This document shows positions 38,401 to 50,400 of a stretch of DNA of 64,000 nucleotides, piece after piece. The notes beneath the pieces are model-generated. The model had not been told where the DNA came from. It searched no databases and saw nothing but the letters and a program-made list of their open reading frames with translations. This stretch comes from Vandiemenella viatica (lineage: Eukaryota > Arthropoda > Insecta > Orthoptera > Morabidae): positions 217,041,473-217,105,472 of the forward strand of contig JARYHS010011408.1 of assembly GCA_031002005.1 (NCBI GenBank). The letters run 5' to 3'. The translations under genes and the position numbers were made by a program. Each line of letters opens with the position of its first letter. Within the stretch, counting starts at the first letter, position 1.

Positions 38401-41400
38401 CGGAGACACCACGGCCGCAGCCTCCTCCTGCAAACAACACAACAGTAGAGCCTTCCAGCTATCGGCCTCCTCAGCAAGTTGAACAATGCCAAGGAGAAGG
38501 CGCGCTGCAGTCCACACGGGGTGGCTTGCAGACGAGCGGAGACACCACGGCCGCAGCCTCCTCCTGCAAACAACACAACAGTAGAGCCTTCCAGCTATCG
38601 GCCTCCTCAGCAAGTTGAACAATGCCAAGGAGAAGGCGCGCTGCATCCACACGGGGTGGCTTGCAGACGAGCGGAGACGAGACACCACGGCCGCAGCCTC
38701 CTCCTGCAAACAACACAACAGTAGAGCCTTCCAGCTAGTCGGCCTCCTCAGCAAGTTGAACAATGCCAAGGAGAAGGCGCGCTGCATCCACACGGGGTGG
38801 CTTGCAGACGAGCGGAGACGAGACACCACGGCCGCAGCCTCCTCCTGCAAACAACACAACAGTAGAGCCTTCCAGCTATCGGCCTCCTCAGCAAGTTGAA
38901 CAATGCCAAGGAGAAGGCGCGCTGCATCCACACGGGGTGGCTTGCAGACGAGCGGAGACGAGACACCACGGCCGCAGCCTCCTCCTGCAAACAACACAAC
39001 AGTAGAGCCTTCCAGCTATCGGCCTCCTCAGCAAGTTGAACAATGCCAAGGAGAAGGCGCGCTGCATCCACACGGGGTGGCTTGCAGACGAGCGGAGACA
39101 CCACGGCCGCAGCCTCCTCCTGCAAACAACACAACAGTAGAGCCTTCCAGCTATCGCCTCCTCAGCAAGTTGAACAATGCCAAGGAGAAGGCGCGCTGCA
39201 TCCACACGGGGTGGCTTGCAGACGAGCGGAGACACCACGGCCGCAGCCTCCTCCTGCAAACAACACAACAGTAGAGCCTTCCAGCTATCGGCCTCCTCAG
39301 CAAGTTGAACAATGCCAAGGAGAAGGCGCGCTGCATCCACACGGGGTGGCTTGCAGACGAGCGGAGACACCACGGCCGCAGCCTCCTCCTGCAAACAACA
39401 CACAGTAGAGCCTTCAGCTATCGGCCTCCTCAGCAAGTTGAACAATGCCAAGGAGAAGGCGCGCTGCATCCACACGGGGTGGCTTGCAGACGAGCGGAGA
39501 CACCACGGCCGCAGCCTCCTCCTGCAAACAACACAACAGTAGAGCCTTCCAGCTATCGGCCTCCTCAGCAAGTTGAACAATGCCATGCCAAGGAGAAGGC
39601 GCGCTGCATCCACACGGGGTGGCTTGCAGACTAGCGGAGACACCACGGCCGCAGCCTCCTCCTGCAAACAACACAACAGTAGAGCCTTCCAGCTATCGGC
39701 CTCCTCAGCAAGTTGAACAATGCCAAGGAGAAGGCGCGCTGCATCCACACGGGGTGGCTTGCAGACGAGCGGAGACGAGACACCACGGCCGCAGCCTCCT
39801 CCTGCAAACAACACAACAGTAGAGCCTTCCAGCTATCGGCCTCCTCAGCAAGTTGAACAATGCCAAGGAGAAGGCGCGCTGCATCCACACGGGGTGGCTT
39901 GCAGACGAGCGGAGACGAGACACCACGGCCGCAGCCTCCTCCTGCAAACAACACAACAGGGGCATCGACCAGCAGAGTGGCTACAGCTTACATGCTTCTT
40001 TTTTTCCTTAAGTCTTTACATGTCATCGAAATCGAGGTTATTAAAGGCGGAAGAAGACTGGGGGCAAGGAACGGTGTGACATGCTGCCAAATAACTATCA
40101 GCCCCTTCCCAGTTCCTATTAATTCTGATTAGTAATATTTTGTCATATTTAATGTAACTATTTTGGATTTTGAAGATTGTTACCTTCAGAATTAACTGTG
40201 AGGTATTGTTTGCTACCTGGGATACGATTATCGAAAACGGGCGCGTGAGCCCGGGGATTTTTCCATTTATGTGCTCGTGATAGACTAGACCCGTCTGTCC
40301 ATAGCATCAGGTACTGTAATAATGGGAAGGGACTTGAGCATTTCAGGAATTTTGAAGCAACCATCCTGGCATCCATTCCCCTGAAGTAATTTTGCGAAAT
40401 TATGTAAAACCGAACCCACGGCCTCCAGAATATCAGACTCGAGCGTTGGTGCTTATCAATTGGTCTTAGATGGGTTGAAACGGTGACCATTTGAGAAGGA
40501 ACTTCTGGCGAGCAGATTTTACCAAGGATGTGTTGTATAAACATTCATCGTCATCCTTTGATAAAAATTACATTACCTTTATGTGATAATATAATTAAGA
40601 GGCTGCTTATGCCTAAATTCATCACAATTTTATATCTTACGAGTGTTCATTACGAGATTCAGCTCTTTTCCTTTTAGAACTGTGCCGAACATTGGCTATC
40701 TTCAATATCTTCGATGACCCTTTGTATAAAACTAGCTGACCCGGTCACGCGTTGCTGTGACTTAGTAATTATAGTACGTTGGATTAATGTTATTCTATAC
40801 TTCCTAAAGTAGTCAAATTAATATTCACTAAAAAGACAAAAACATTGTAGTCGATTTGGAAATTCAAATGTAAGAGTTACGGAGAGTTGAAATTAAGGAC
40901 AAACGATCATAGAAAAATTAATTTACATTTTATTACAAATTACTTAATTGAAATTATATAAAAATTGATATTTATAAAATAAATAAATAAATTATTTTTT
41001 TATTTATTTATATAACTGAAATTTCATTTTTAACAATTATTTTCATTATTTTAAATTATTACAATTTATAATTTTAATTTATCTAAGCGCTAATTGGTGC
41101 ACCATATATTTAGTTAGCCTGTCTTTTGCTAATACAAATCCAAATCCAAGCCGCAAACGGACATTGTTTGGCCTTTCGACTTATTCATTTTCATAGCGAA
41201 AGCCAGACGAATCGGAAATTGAAGCCTTTTAAATAGTATTGGATATTCTGACTGTATCATTGGAATACGTGGCAACAGGACGATTTCTCCTTTAAACATT
41301 CCAGTCAAAATAGTTGCTTCAAGAACATTTCCGGTGATCCTTTTGATCACTAAACGTGTACCGTTGCATAATCTAGGTGGATTCAAATTACGAAGAAGAA

Positions 41401-44400
41401 TAATCGGTGAACCAATCTTTAACCGGAGATTGTGTGGCAGCATTCCTGTTATATCCAAGGAGTTTAAAAACTCATTTGGAAAATTTACGACTTCATTTTC
41501 ATCTACAATAGTATCTATTGATTTAAAAGACATCAGATCACCTGGCAACATCTGTTGTATCTGGAAGTTAATTTCGTTGACATCAACATTTTTTGCTGCC
41601 AAAATAGCACGATTACTGATCCAATTATGATCTAAGTAATTATTTGATATATCCAGGAACACACGCTGAGTTAGTTCATTTTTGAGTGAACAACAGTGCA
41701 GAATTTGTCTGGCAATTTGATGTATTGTGTATTTCGATGCAGTTCTATTTCACCTTTTCCAATATCCAGCAATTGCTTACAAAATACTTGTGCCGCATGT
41801 TCATGGTCAATCAAAGTGTTTCGACATTCCGCCATAAAAACGATTGTTTTAAACATGCGTTAATCTCATCGGCAAAAGTAGAGCGAGGAATCACTGGTAA
41901 TGTCTGTCGGAAGCCACCAGACAGTAGGACAGTACCACCGAAAAGTTTATCGTTACCTTTCAAATCTTGCACAGTTCTATGAAATGCATCGAGTGAATGT
42001 TTATGAGCCATAGTACACTCATCCCAAATTATAATTGAACTCTTTTGCAACACTGCAGCCATTCCACTTTTCTTTTTAATGTTTACACATTGCGTTTGGT
42101 TTGTTATGAATGTCTAGTGGCAGCTTAAATGCTGAAAGTGCGGTTCACCCACCATCTAAAAAAGTGGCAGCAATGCTGACGATGCAATTCCAATGCAATT
42201 TTCTGTTGCGACCGTACCTTCGCAAGGATCAGCGATATTAAAAATGTCTTACCGGTTCCACCTGGCGCGTCCAAGAAAAAAAAACCGCCTTGTTCAGCAT
42301 CAACAGTCAGCATAATCCGATTATAAATTTTTTTGTTCTGCTGTCAGTAATGGCTCATTATTCGCAATAATTGTCGGTCGATCAGGTGATGGCATACCAT
42401 AATGATTAAGTGGCAAATCTGAAATTAAAATACATAAATCTTCGATTAACACTAATGCTTAATTAATCATTATACATCTCTGGTGTGAAATCTAGATTTG
42501 GATTGTTTTTTTTTTTTGTTTAACTCGGTGTAGTATATCTTCAGTCATACTGTTTTTATATTTTTCCCACAAACTCGAAGATTGTGTTGGATAACATGTT
42601 GTCAAAATAATTGCAAACAGTTTGACGAATACTATTCGGCGTGGCTGTCAACGCTGCATCAGCAAGTGTCAGGTCCCAATGATTGTCGTCTACCAGCAGC
42701 TGCAACTCGCGACATGCATCTTGACATGTATTGAACACTCGACATGTATTGAACACTCGACCATTAACTGTTCGTAAAAATTCGAAAGAAGCTGGTCCGG
42801 GAACATTCACCAATAACAAACGCTGAAAGAAACATTCACGTTGTTTTGGATGCACTGTGTAAAGTCGTCCTAACGTCTTGGCTTTGAATATGCCTGCGAT
42901 CGAAGGATGTGGTTCTCCTTGTTTACGTGGCTACCATTTTTTTACCTAATTTGTTCCATGAAAAATAGCTTGGAACATCGGTATATAATAATGTTTTTGC
43001 GAATTGGCGGAACACATCAGATTTTTGACACAATGTGAAAAATTCAGTTTGTGGTTTGTCGTTTTTGGTGGCTCAAGTACGGATTTTAACTTCAAGCCAA
43101 ATCAAAATGTGAGAATGAGGCAAACCTCGCTTTTGCCACTCAATCAAATACAGATAGCAACGTGTGTTACCGAAAACCGAATGTTTTACGATTAAATCAA
43201 TCAATGATTTTAATTTTTGTTTGAACACACGTGCCGTGACATCATGACGATGCATGATTGATGATTGGTAATAGCAAAGTTTGTATTTCCTCCCAATTCG
43301 GATTATATGTAAATGTAATAAACAGATCTGGACGACCATAATGTCGTACGTAAGTCATCGCATCTTGTATATATTCCTGCATGTTCCTATTTCTGGTAGA
43401 ATAATTTTAGCTGGTGTAATATTAAAGTTAGGTGGTTATGGACTGCCGATGTAGCTTGAAGGTAAAATAAATGCATTACCGATATCATTGGCGTTTAAAT
43501 TTTCATAAATATTGCCGATAACAGTATCTCGTAAGAGGATGTATTCCTCCGATCGTAATTTAGCCTGGTTGTATCGAATAAATCGCAAATGCTTGTTTTC
43601 AACCTTGGCGTACATATCCACGACGTATTGATGGCACAGTTGACGATATCGAAGGATATAGTTATCCTAATTACGTCTAACCATCAATCGGGGGGCGTAG
43701 TACTTCATTGAAGTAACTTTTTTATTTGTTTTATTACCTGAAAAAATAATAAATTAAATAGTAAAAAAAGAATAAGAAATCAATATAGTGGGCCCGCTAT
43801 AATCCGGCCCCTGGTCGGAATACCGCGGGTCTACTGTACTAATAAAATAACGAATTAAATAGTTGAATATTAAATTTACCAGCAACTGGATCACGCTGTT
43901 TGATGTTGATGTGATATTCATCCTGCCCTTGCCAGAATATCAGTGGATACTGGAGTGCGTCATACGAACGGTATAGATCCGAAATTATACTAACAGTTCT
44001 ATCTTGACGTGTGACTTTCATCACTGAGTCACCATCCATAAAAACTGCAACTTCATCTACGGTTGGCGCGTTGAACCTGCCAGCGTGTTCTCCTGATGTG
44101 AATTTGTCAGCTTTATGACAATTTGATAGTTGTCATTTTTTTAATTGTGGCGACAAAATTGATTAAGTTGATTACTTATTTTCCAAAAATAAATCCAACA
44201 ATACCACAATTGCTCTCTCTTCTGCTTGTTCGATGAAATTATTCTGGCACCTAGTTTTCAAGCGTTCCTCACAATTTCCAATAAATTTGGAGAAACTTCG
44301 TGTTATCGTTTGGCATCGGTATCAACGACCCAATCTTATAGTACACCTGGCCTTGTATTTTGAATTTTGTTACAAAATGACGTCCATCAGATGTGAGATC

Positions 44401-47400
44401 GCAAATTTTTGCTGCCCCAAAAGACGTCATCTGGAAGCAAGAATTGAATTTGCGTGTCTTGCGCAGAAACAATTTCGAATCGTTTGATTCGCCAGCAAGA
44501 AGGATTGTAAAGGTTCTGGCGGATTGGGTAGTGGTAATAATACAACTTATCCTGAAGCACAACACATGCCAGCTGCTTCATTGCGGAATTTCAACGCCTG
44601 GTAATATTGACATATTTTGTTCATTGCACCGATAGCAATGTTAGAATGTGCAGAGTAATCAATGGTTGATGCATATTGGAACGCAAGACGAACAAATGAT
44701 ACTTTTTTTTTTTTTTTTTTTTTTTTTTTAATGTGCGTCGACACGCGCTGTTCTTGAGATTCTTGCATATGACGCTCAAGCTGTCCTGATTCTTTGAACT
44801 TCCTTACTTGCCGCGATTTGTGTTGCTGATTGATGAGCTCTCTAGTCGTGCGTCGTGTCTCTCTGCTACACACATTGTCGAGGTTAGATTCTTTGGCGAC
44901 ATTTCACTGAAAAATATTTGAATTACAACAAAAATTGCCCTTCTGAAAGCTTTAAAATAAGACACTATGATACAGTGGTGAAACCGGAATTTTTTGGTCC
45001 ATTGAAAAATACAGTTAAATGGAAGTTAAGAACTAATGAGGAAATATATAATACCATTGAAAAAATAACAGAAAAAGGAGAATGATATTTTTTGGGTACA
45101 TTTATAGCATGGATGACACCAGGCTTTCAAGAGGTTTAGAAAGATTTGAAACGAAATAATACCAGTGAACTGTATGGAAAGAAAATTTTTCGATAGCAGA
45201 CTTTGAATATGGCAGGATTCAAAGTAGAGAGGAGTGCAATAATGAAGGAGTACTGGGGAGGAAGAAAGAAAAAAACAACAGGAGAGGAATTTAAATTGAT
45301 ACGTGGTCTCTAGCTGACCATAACAAAAAGAAGAAGAAAAATGATAAGCTAGCCAAAAATACTTACACGATTCGAATTTATCGTAATGTTTTCTTCAATG
45401 CTATATTCATGTGTGTAATTATTTTTTTCGTTAGGTATAATGACACACAAACGATGAACATCAATACAGTATAATTATAACACAATACACAGCACAATTA
45501 AAATTGAAGAAACTCACACATATGGCGTGGAATAGACTGTAGCATGAATAAATCGAAATACAACGCCATCTACTGGATGGTTCGATAAATTAACACACCG
45601 CCATCTGTTAGGAATAAACTGTAGCATAAATAAATTGAAACAGAACGTGATCTACTGGATGATTACCAAACCTAGCTAACCAAGTGTTGTATCGATAAGT
45701 TAACACATCGCTGTTAGAAACTTATGGAACTATAATTATAATTTCGTGTGGTCTTAATGACCTGGTGACATGGTTTCTACCTAGCCCGCCCATCCTGCCT
45801 GGTACAGGGGACCTACATTTTAACGTCGAATCCGAACCACACTATCGTCCTAGCGTATTTTACCTTACACAGCATGTTGCGCCGGAGGTTAATGCCAGGT
45901 TAAGTGTCTATAAAAATCCCCCCCGCGACAGGGACTCGAACCAGCGACCTTTCCAGCTCCAGTCAGACGCCCTAACCACTGAGCCAGCAGACCGCTTATC
46001 CTTGTTGGCTTACAAATAATTACAAACCATTGTCCTATGACAAACATTTAGTCAACATTTATTTGTAAATAATAAATATTGAGGTCTATAATCTAGATAA
46101 AAACTATCCTATCTTTTAAGTTGGACTAAATTACACACAGTAAGCCAAATTTCATCTTAATCGGTTATGTAGTTTCGGAGTTCATCCCGGACGAACATCG
46201 TGACACGAGATTTTTATATATATAAAATATGTTTAGCTGACTGTAAACATTCGCAATGTATTATTTTATTCAATTTTTTAAAAAAAATTGTCTAGTACTA
46301 ATGGTCCTAATGACAGTAAAAACAAAAAAACAAAAAAAAACACTGTGACCGAGGTGAACATAAAATTCTTTTAATTCATGCCATAATTTAACCTGCAAGC
46401 TTTCCGATACGGAATTGCCATTATAATAAAAACAAACACCTTCACTTACAAATATCAGAAGTAGAAGTTAAAATCTGACATCATATTGAGGGCGCATGCG
46501 AGTTATAGGAGTCAACCACCATTCAATGTTTACATTACACCCAGTTGGTATAAATCTATGGCGCAATTACAATTTTTTATAAGGTAACTTTGGAACTCTA
46601 CTATCATGGAAATGGGACAAAACATCCGCATAAAGGCAGTGAAATTGTTTTACCGAGCATGGTGAGTGAGCGGCAACGCTCTGGCCTCGCATTCAGGAGG
46701 ACGCGGGTTCCAATCCCTGTCTGGTCATCCAGTTTTCCATGATTCTCTGAATTCATTCCAGACGAATGCCGGGTTGGTACCTTCAATAATCCGTAACTGA
46801 ATTATTTTCCGTTCCTTGCTCACAGTCACTCCCGGCCTTTAATGACCTCGACTTCGACGAGGCGTAAAGCCATAAAAGCTCACCAGTTTTTTTCTCAGAA
46901 TAATGACATTATTTCGTTCTCTGCGTTGGTTAATTTTTCGTTTCTAAAGAAGTGGTAACGTGTTCGAGCTCTATTTGTTCTGTACGCTCAAGAGTAAACA
47001 AGCAGTAATAGATTCATCTTGAATCTTAGTATCACCACTGTTTCCTGAGGAATTTGTGTTTAACAGAAGTCTGTTTACCTGAATATGCTGTTCCATTGTC
47101 TGCTTGCCGAAACCTAGTTCCCGCAAATGCCGCAGAGAAAATCGTCGCTGCTCACGCCACACCTCGCCGTCGGTAAAGATTACTCCTGATCCAACATAGC
47201 AATAATAACATGTATTCATTGATAAATTAATTGTTATCTAATACTACTTTATTCTCGCTTGTTAAAGCTGCGTTTAAATATGCACTAGTGTTTTCCAAAT
47301 TCATGTCACGAAACGCGAGTCCAGTTGGTATGAGTTACTTACCCCTGCGGACGCCGCCGGTGCGATGCCTGAAGGCGAGTCCGTCTGGTCGGCCATCCAG

Positions 47401-50400
47401 CTGGTCGCAGGAGAGCGCCTTGAGCACAGTGTCGCGTCCCGACACCACCACCAGCAGCTGCCGGCCCAGGCGCAGACCGCATACAGGACCATAACGACGC
47501 GACAGCTCCCACCTGACACAAGAAAACAGTGTAAAACTTGTATCCGTGTAGTCAACAAACGATTTACGAAGCCAGGTCAGTTGCGAAATTTAATGAAAAC
47601 AGTTCAGACATAACGAATTTGCAAACTTTGCTGAGAGACGAACTATATTGTGGATCAAGTCTAGCAAATATTTACAGACCGGGCCATATGATGTGATATG
47701 GCGATCATCATCCCCGCTCCTGAAGAGATAGTGGAGGGAGGTGAACAAAACCCAGGTGCAGGATCGATCGAGGTCAGTTCCGGGATCAGTCAGGTGGAGT
47801 AGTTTAGAGTCTCGTCTTGTCGGGATCGATCGAGGTCGGTTCCGGGATCAGTCACGATGGGGTAGTTTGGAGATATCGAGTGGGCAGCCGAGGCGTCGTC
47901 CTCACTTATCTATGGCGCCAGCAGGCTTCAAACGACAGCGCAGAGCAGAGCCGCAGTGAAATAACAGGTGGAAGAAAAACGTGTCTAGATGCTGAAAGCT
48001 GATTGCGGATTGGATCAACCATTATTGGGATGTTACGGCCGTTTGGGCATTTCCTAGCATTAGTCTCAAGCCCAAGACTGGCCTGGTAAAACGGGAATAG
48101 TCGTATTAATGCGGATATGGTTAGGAAATACGAGCATTGAATTAATGTACCTATATATAACCGGCTGGTGTTGTTATTAACGTATACTACCCATTACGTC
48201 AACGAATAAGGTTCCTACCCTCACGTCACTGTCCTTACTCAGGTGTGGCAAAGGAATAAAGGAACCAATTCACCGCTCTTTACTAACTACTTGTTTGTTA
48301 ACTGGAAAACTAGATAAAATTGTTTTGAAAAGACTAGGCAAGTATTTATGGGCGGGTGTCACCTTATGGGGCCGAGACGTGGGCGCTGAGACGAGAGGAT
48401 CAAGAAATGATAGAAGCGTTTGAGATTTGGATGTGGAGGAGAAGGGAGAGATTAAGCTGGTTGGAAAAAGTGAGTAATGCAGAAGTGCTAGAAGGGTTTG
48501 GTTAGTGAAGGAATCTACTGCAAGAAAAAGAAAGAAGATTTGGATGGTACATTCATTGAGAGGGGAGTACTTGTTAACAGACGGTTTGGAAGGAGTAGGA
48601 GAGTGAGAGGAAGAGGGAGGTACAAGATCACAGATGAGATCAAGGGAACAGAAGCTACATGGACTTGAAGAGAAGGGCCGAAGGCAGGAGAGCATGGCGA
48701 GCAGCTATGTGAAAAACTTACTTAGGGCAAGACACTGATGATGGTGATGACGATGATAGTCTCCCAGAGAATCGGGCAAATGTCCTAAACATTGAAAATT
48801 GGGAATCTGGAAATCATTTTTTATTCCTGTTTCGCATTCCCTTAAAAGAGTTTTGGCTATTTTTGAGTGAAATTGTAAAAGCCTGTTATTTACAGATGAA
48901 AGCATTGCTTTCTGCAACTTAGATGTATCTACATGAATTATTGAATACCCTTATTAATACAGCAGTAATAAAAAGCTATATTTGTCTCAAAGTACTGATA
49001 TGATCTACGATGTTTAGAGGACAATTTGCGAGAGTTTGGACTGGTATATGTGCATAATTTTGTTTGAAAATATCATTAATTTTTATTTATATACGTTTCA
49101 TAATGATTGTGAATGATTTTGTAGTATTTCTGATTGTTTCAATGTGATTTTAATTGTTTAGATATTGTTAGAATTTGAGAAACATCGGGCGGAAGTCTTG
49201 GAATTATTCTGGTATTTTCTGTAACGCCTATATAAGCGATCGGCAGAGACGAGTTAGTTGAGTTTTAGTTTTGAAAGGTTTAGTTTTGAAGGTGTTGCAA
49301 ATTATAATCGCTGGAGCATTTGTTTATTTGTATGTAGTATCTATGTATGAAGTACGATGTCTTAAAAAAAAAAACCTTGAAAGTGGTTCTTCTTGACCTA
49401 ATTATTTCATTTCAGCGAGATACCTACCAAAGTTCTACATTTATCGCGATATATGTGCTCTAGATGAAAATTAAAACTAATATCACGCGGTTTAACGTAC
49501 GTTGTTAATTTTATTTCACTGTTACTTTCACTGACACAAGTAGTTCCAACTATACCCTTACAATCGAAATATGTATAACATTACAAAATCAGTTTTCTGA
49601 GCATTATTTCATAGCAGTTGTATTTAAATAAACAAATGAGACACTTCGTTCAATCCGTCAGAGTCTAAGATCCGGCTGCATTAATTCTACGTCCATCTGT
49701 TATTTGATTGAAATGCAATTTTTATGTATAATTAATGATTAGTAGCAGAATACGATTCTGCCGGATTGCCTATCGAAATATGGCTCCAAGTATTTTTAAT
49801 TAAAATTTTTAAAAAATCCGTCCAGTTTTTTAAAAGTAAATTATAATTAATTTCAAAGGGTGACGTGTAAAGAACAAAAAGTTTTGTTTGCCTCTGTCAA
49901 AGTTGCCGGAAGTAGGGATTGCCAGCTGTCAAAGAGAGTAATAGCGCCTGAGTGTTAGCGCACCATTCCGTCTGTCAAACGCTGAGGTGCACTAACTCTC
50001 AGGCGCTCTTACGATTTTTTTACCGCTGGCAATCCCTACAACTTTTACGTAGCCAAACAAAACTTTTTATGCTGTTTACATATCTCCTTTTGAAATGAAT
50101 TTTTATTTTTTGAAAATTGTGATCGGAACTTTTTTATTTTTGGATTTATAATAAAACTATTTGCGGCCATATTTCGATAGGCAACCTGTCAGAATCGTAT
50201 TTTGCTGCTAATAATTATACAAAAAGATTGCATTTCAATCAAATAACAGATGGACGTAGAAATCATGCAGCCGGAACTTGGGGTATCATTTTTGATGGAA
50301 TTAGAAGCTATTAATATTTATTCAATACTTACCATGATTTCGGTCATCTTTGAATAATGCCTTTAATTACAGCTGCATAGACAGCTGTCTTCTTAAGATG

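Larger units (their letters stand above)
41129..44873 (-). pseudogene. Helitron Rep/helicase pseudogene
   Basis: Domains in order (minus strand): a basic N-terminal region with CSRETRRTTRELINQQHKSR (about 44870); RSYDALQYPLIFWQGQDEYH (about 43930); YYAPRLMVR and VDMYAKVENKHLRFIRYNQA (about 43690-43560); the Rep HUH motif in EWQKRGLPHSHILIWLE (about 43120); helicase Walker A APGGTGKTF (about 42260); Walker B IIIWDECTMAHK (about 42030); GGFRQTLPVIPRST (about 41900); and a helicase C-terminal block ending KSKGQTMSVCGLDLD (about 41140). The order matches the Helitron RepHel protein. Intact proteins exceed 1,300 residues. At least six frame breaks are visible, and the 41129-41662 segment is the longest intact piece. 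Confidence 0.9.
40732..46217 (-). mobile_element. Helitron, autonomous type, degenerate
   Basis: A rolling-circle transposon on the minus strand. The 3' end is at 40732-40735: the minus strand reads GCAACGCGTGACCGGGTCAGCTAG followed by T, with the GTCAC/GTGAC stem just before it and CTAG as the CTRR end. The 5' end is near 46217, where the minus strand has TATATATATAAAAATCTCGT and CCGATTAAGATGAAATTTGG, typical of insect Helitrons; the expected TC is not clear. Inside are Rep (HUH) and PIF1-like helicase regions. A SINE-C (45735-46005) and a small pogo-type MITE have inserted. Stops and frameshifts show it no longer encodes a working protein. Confidence 0.88.

Noticed and set aside
37380..39959. 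CRISPR-like array
   Set aside because: The whole 140-bp unit is repeated with no unique spacers, and the genome is an insect's.
37352..39965. Many 80-313-codon open frames on both strands
   Set aside because: They are reading frames of the 140-bp repeat. Their peptides are cyclic, differ only by unit length, and match P450 exon 5 only in one frame.
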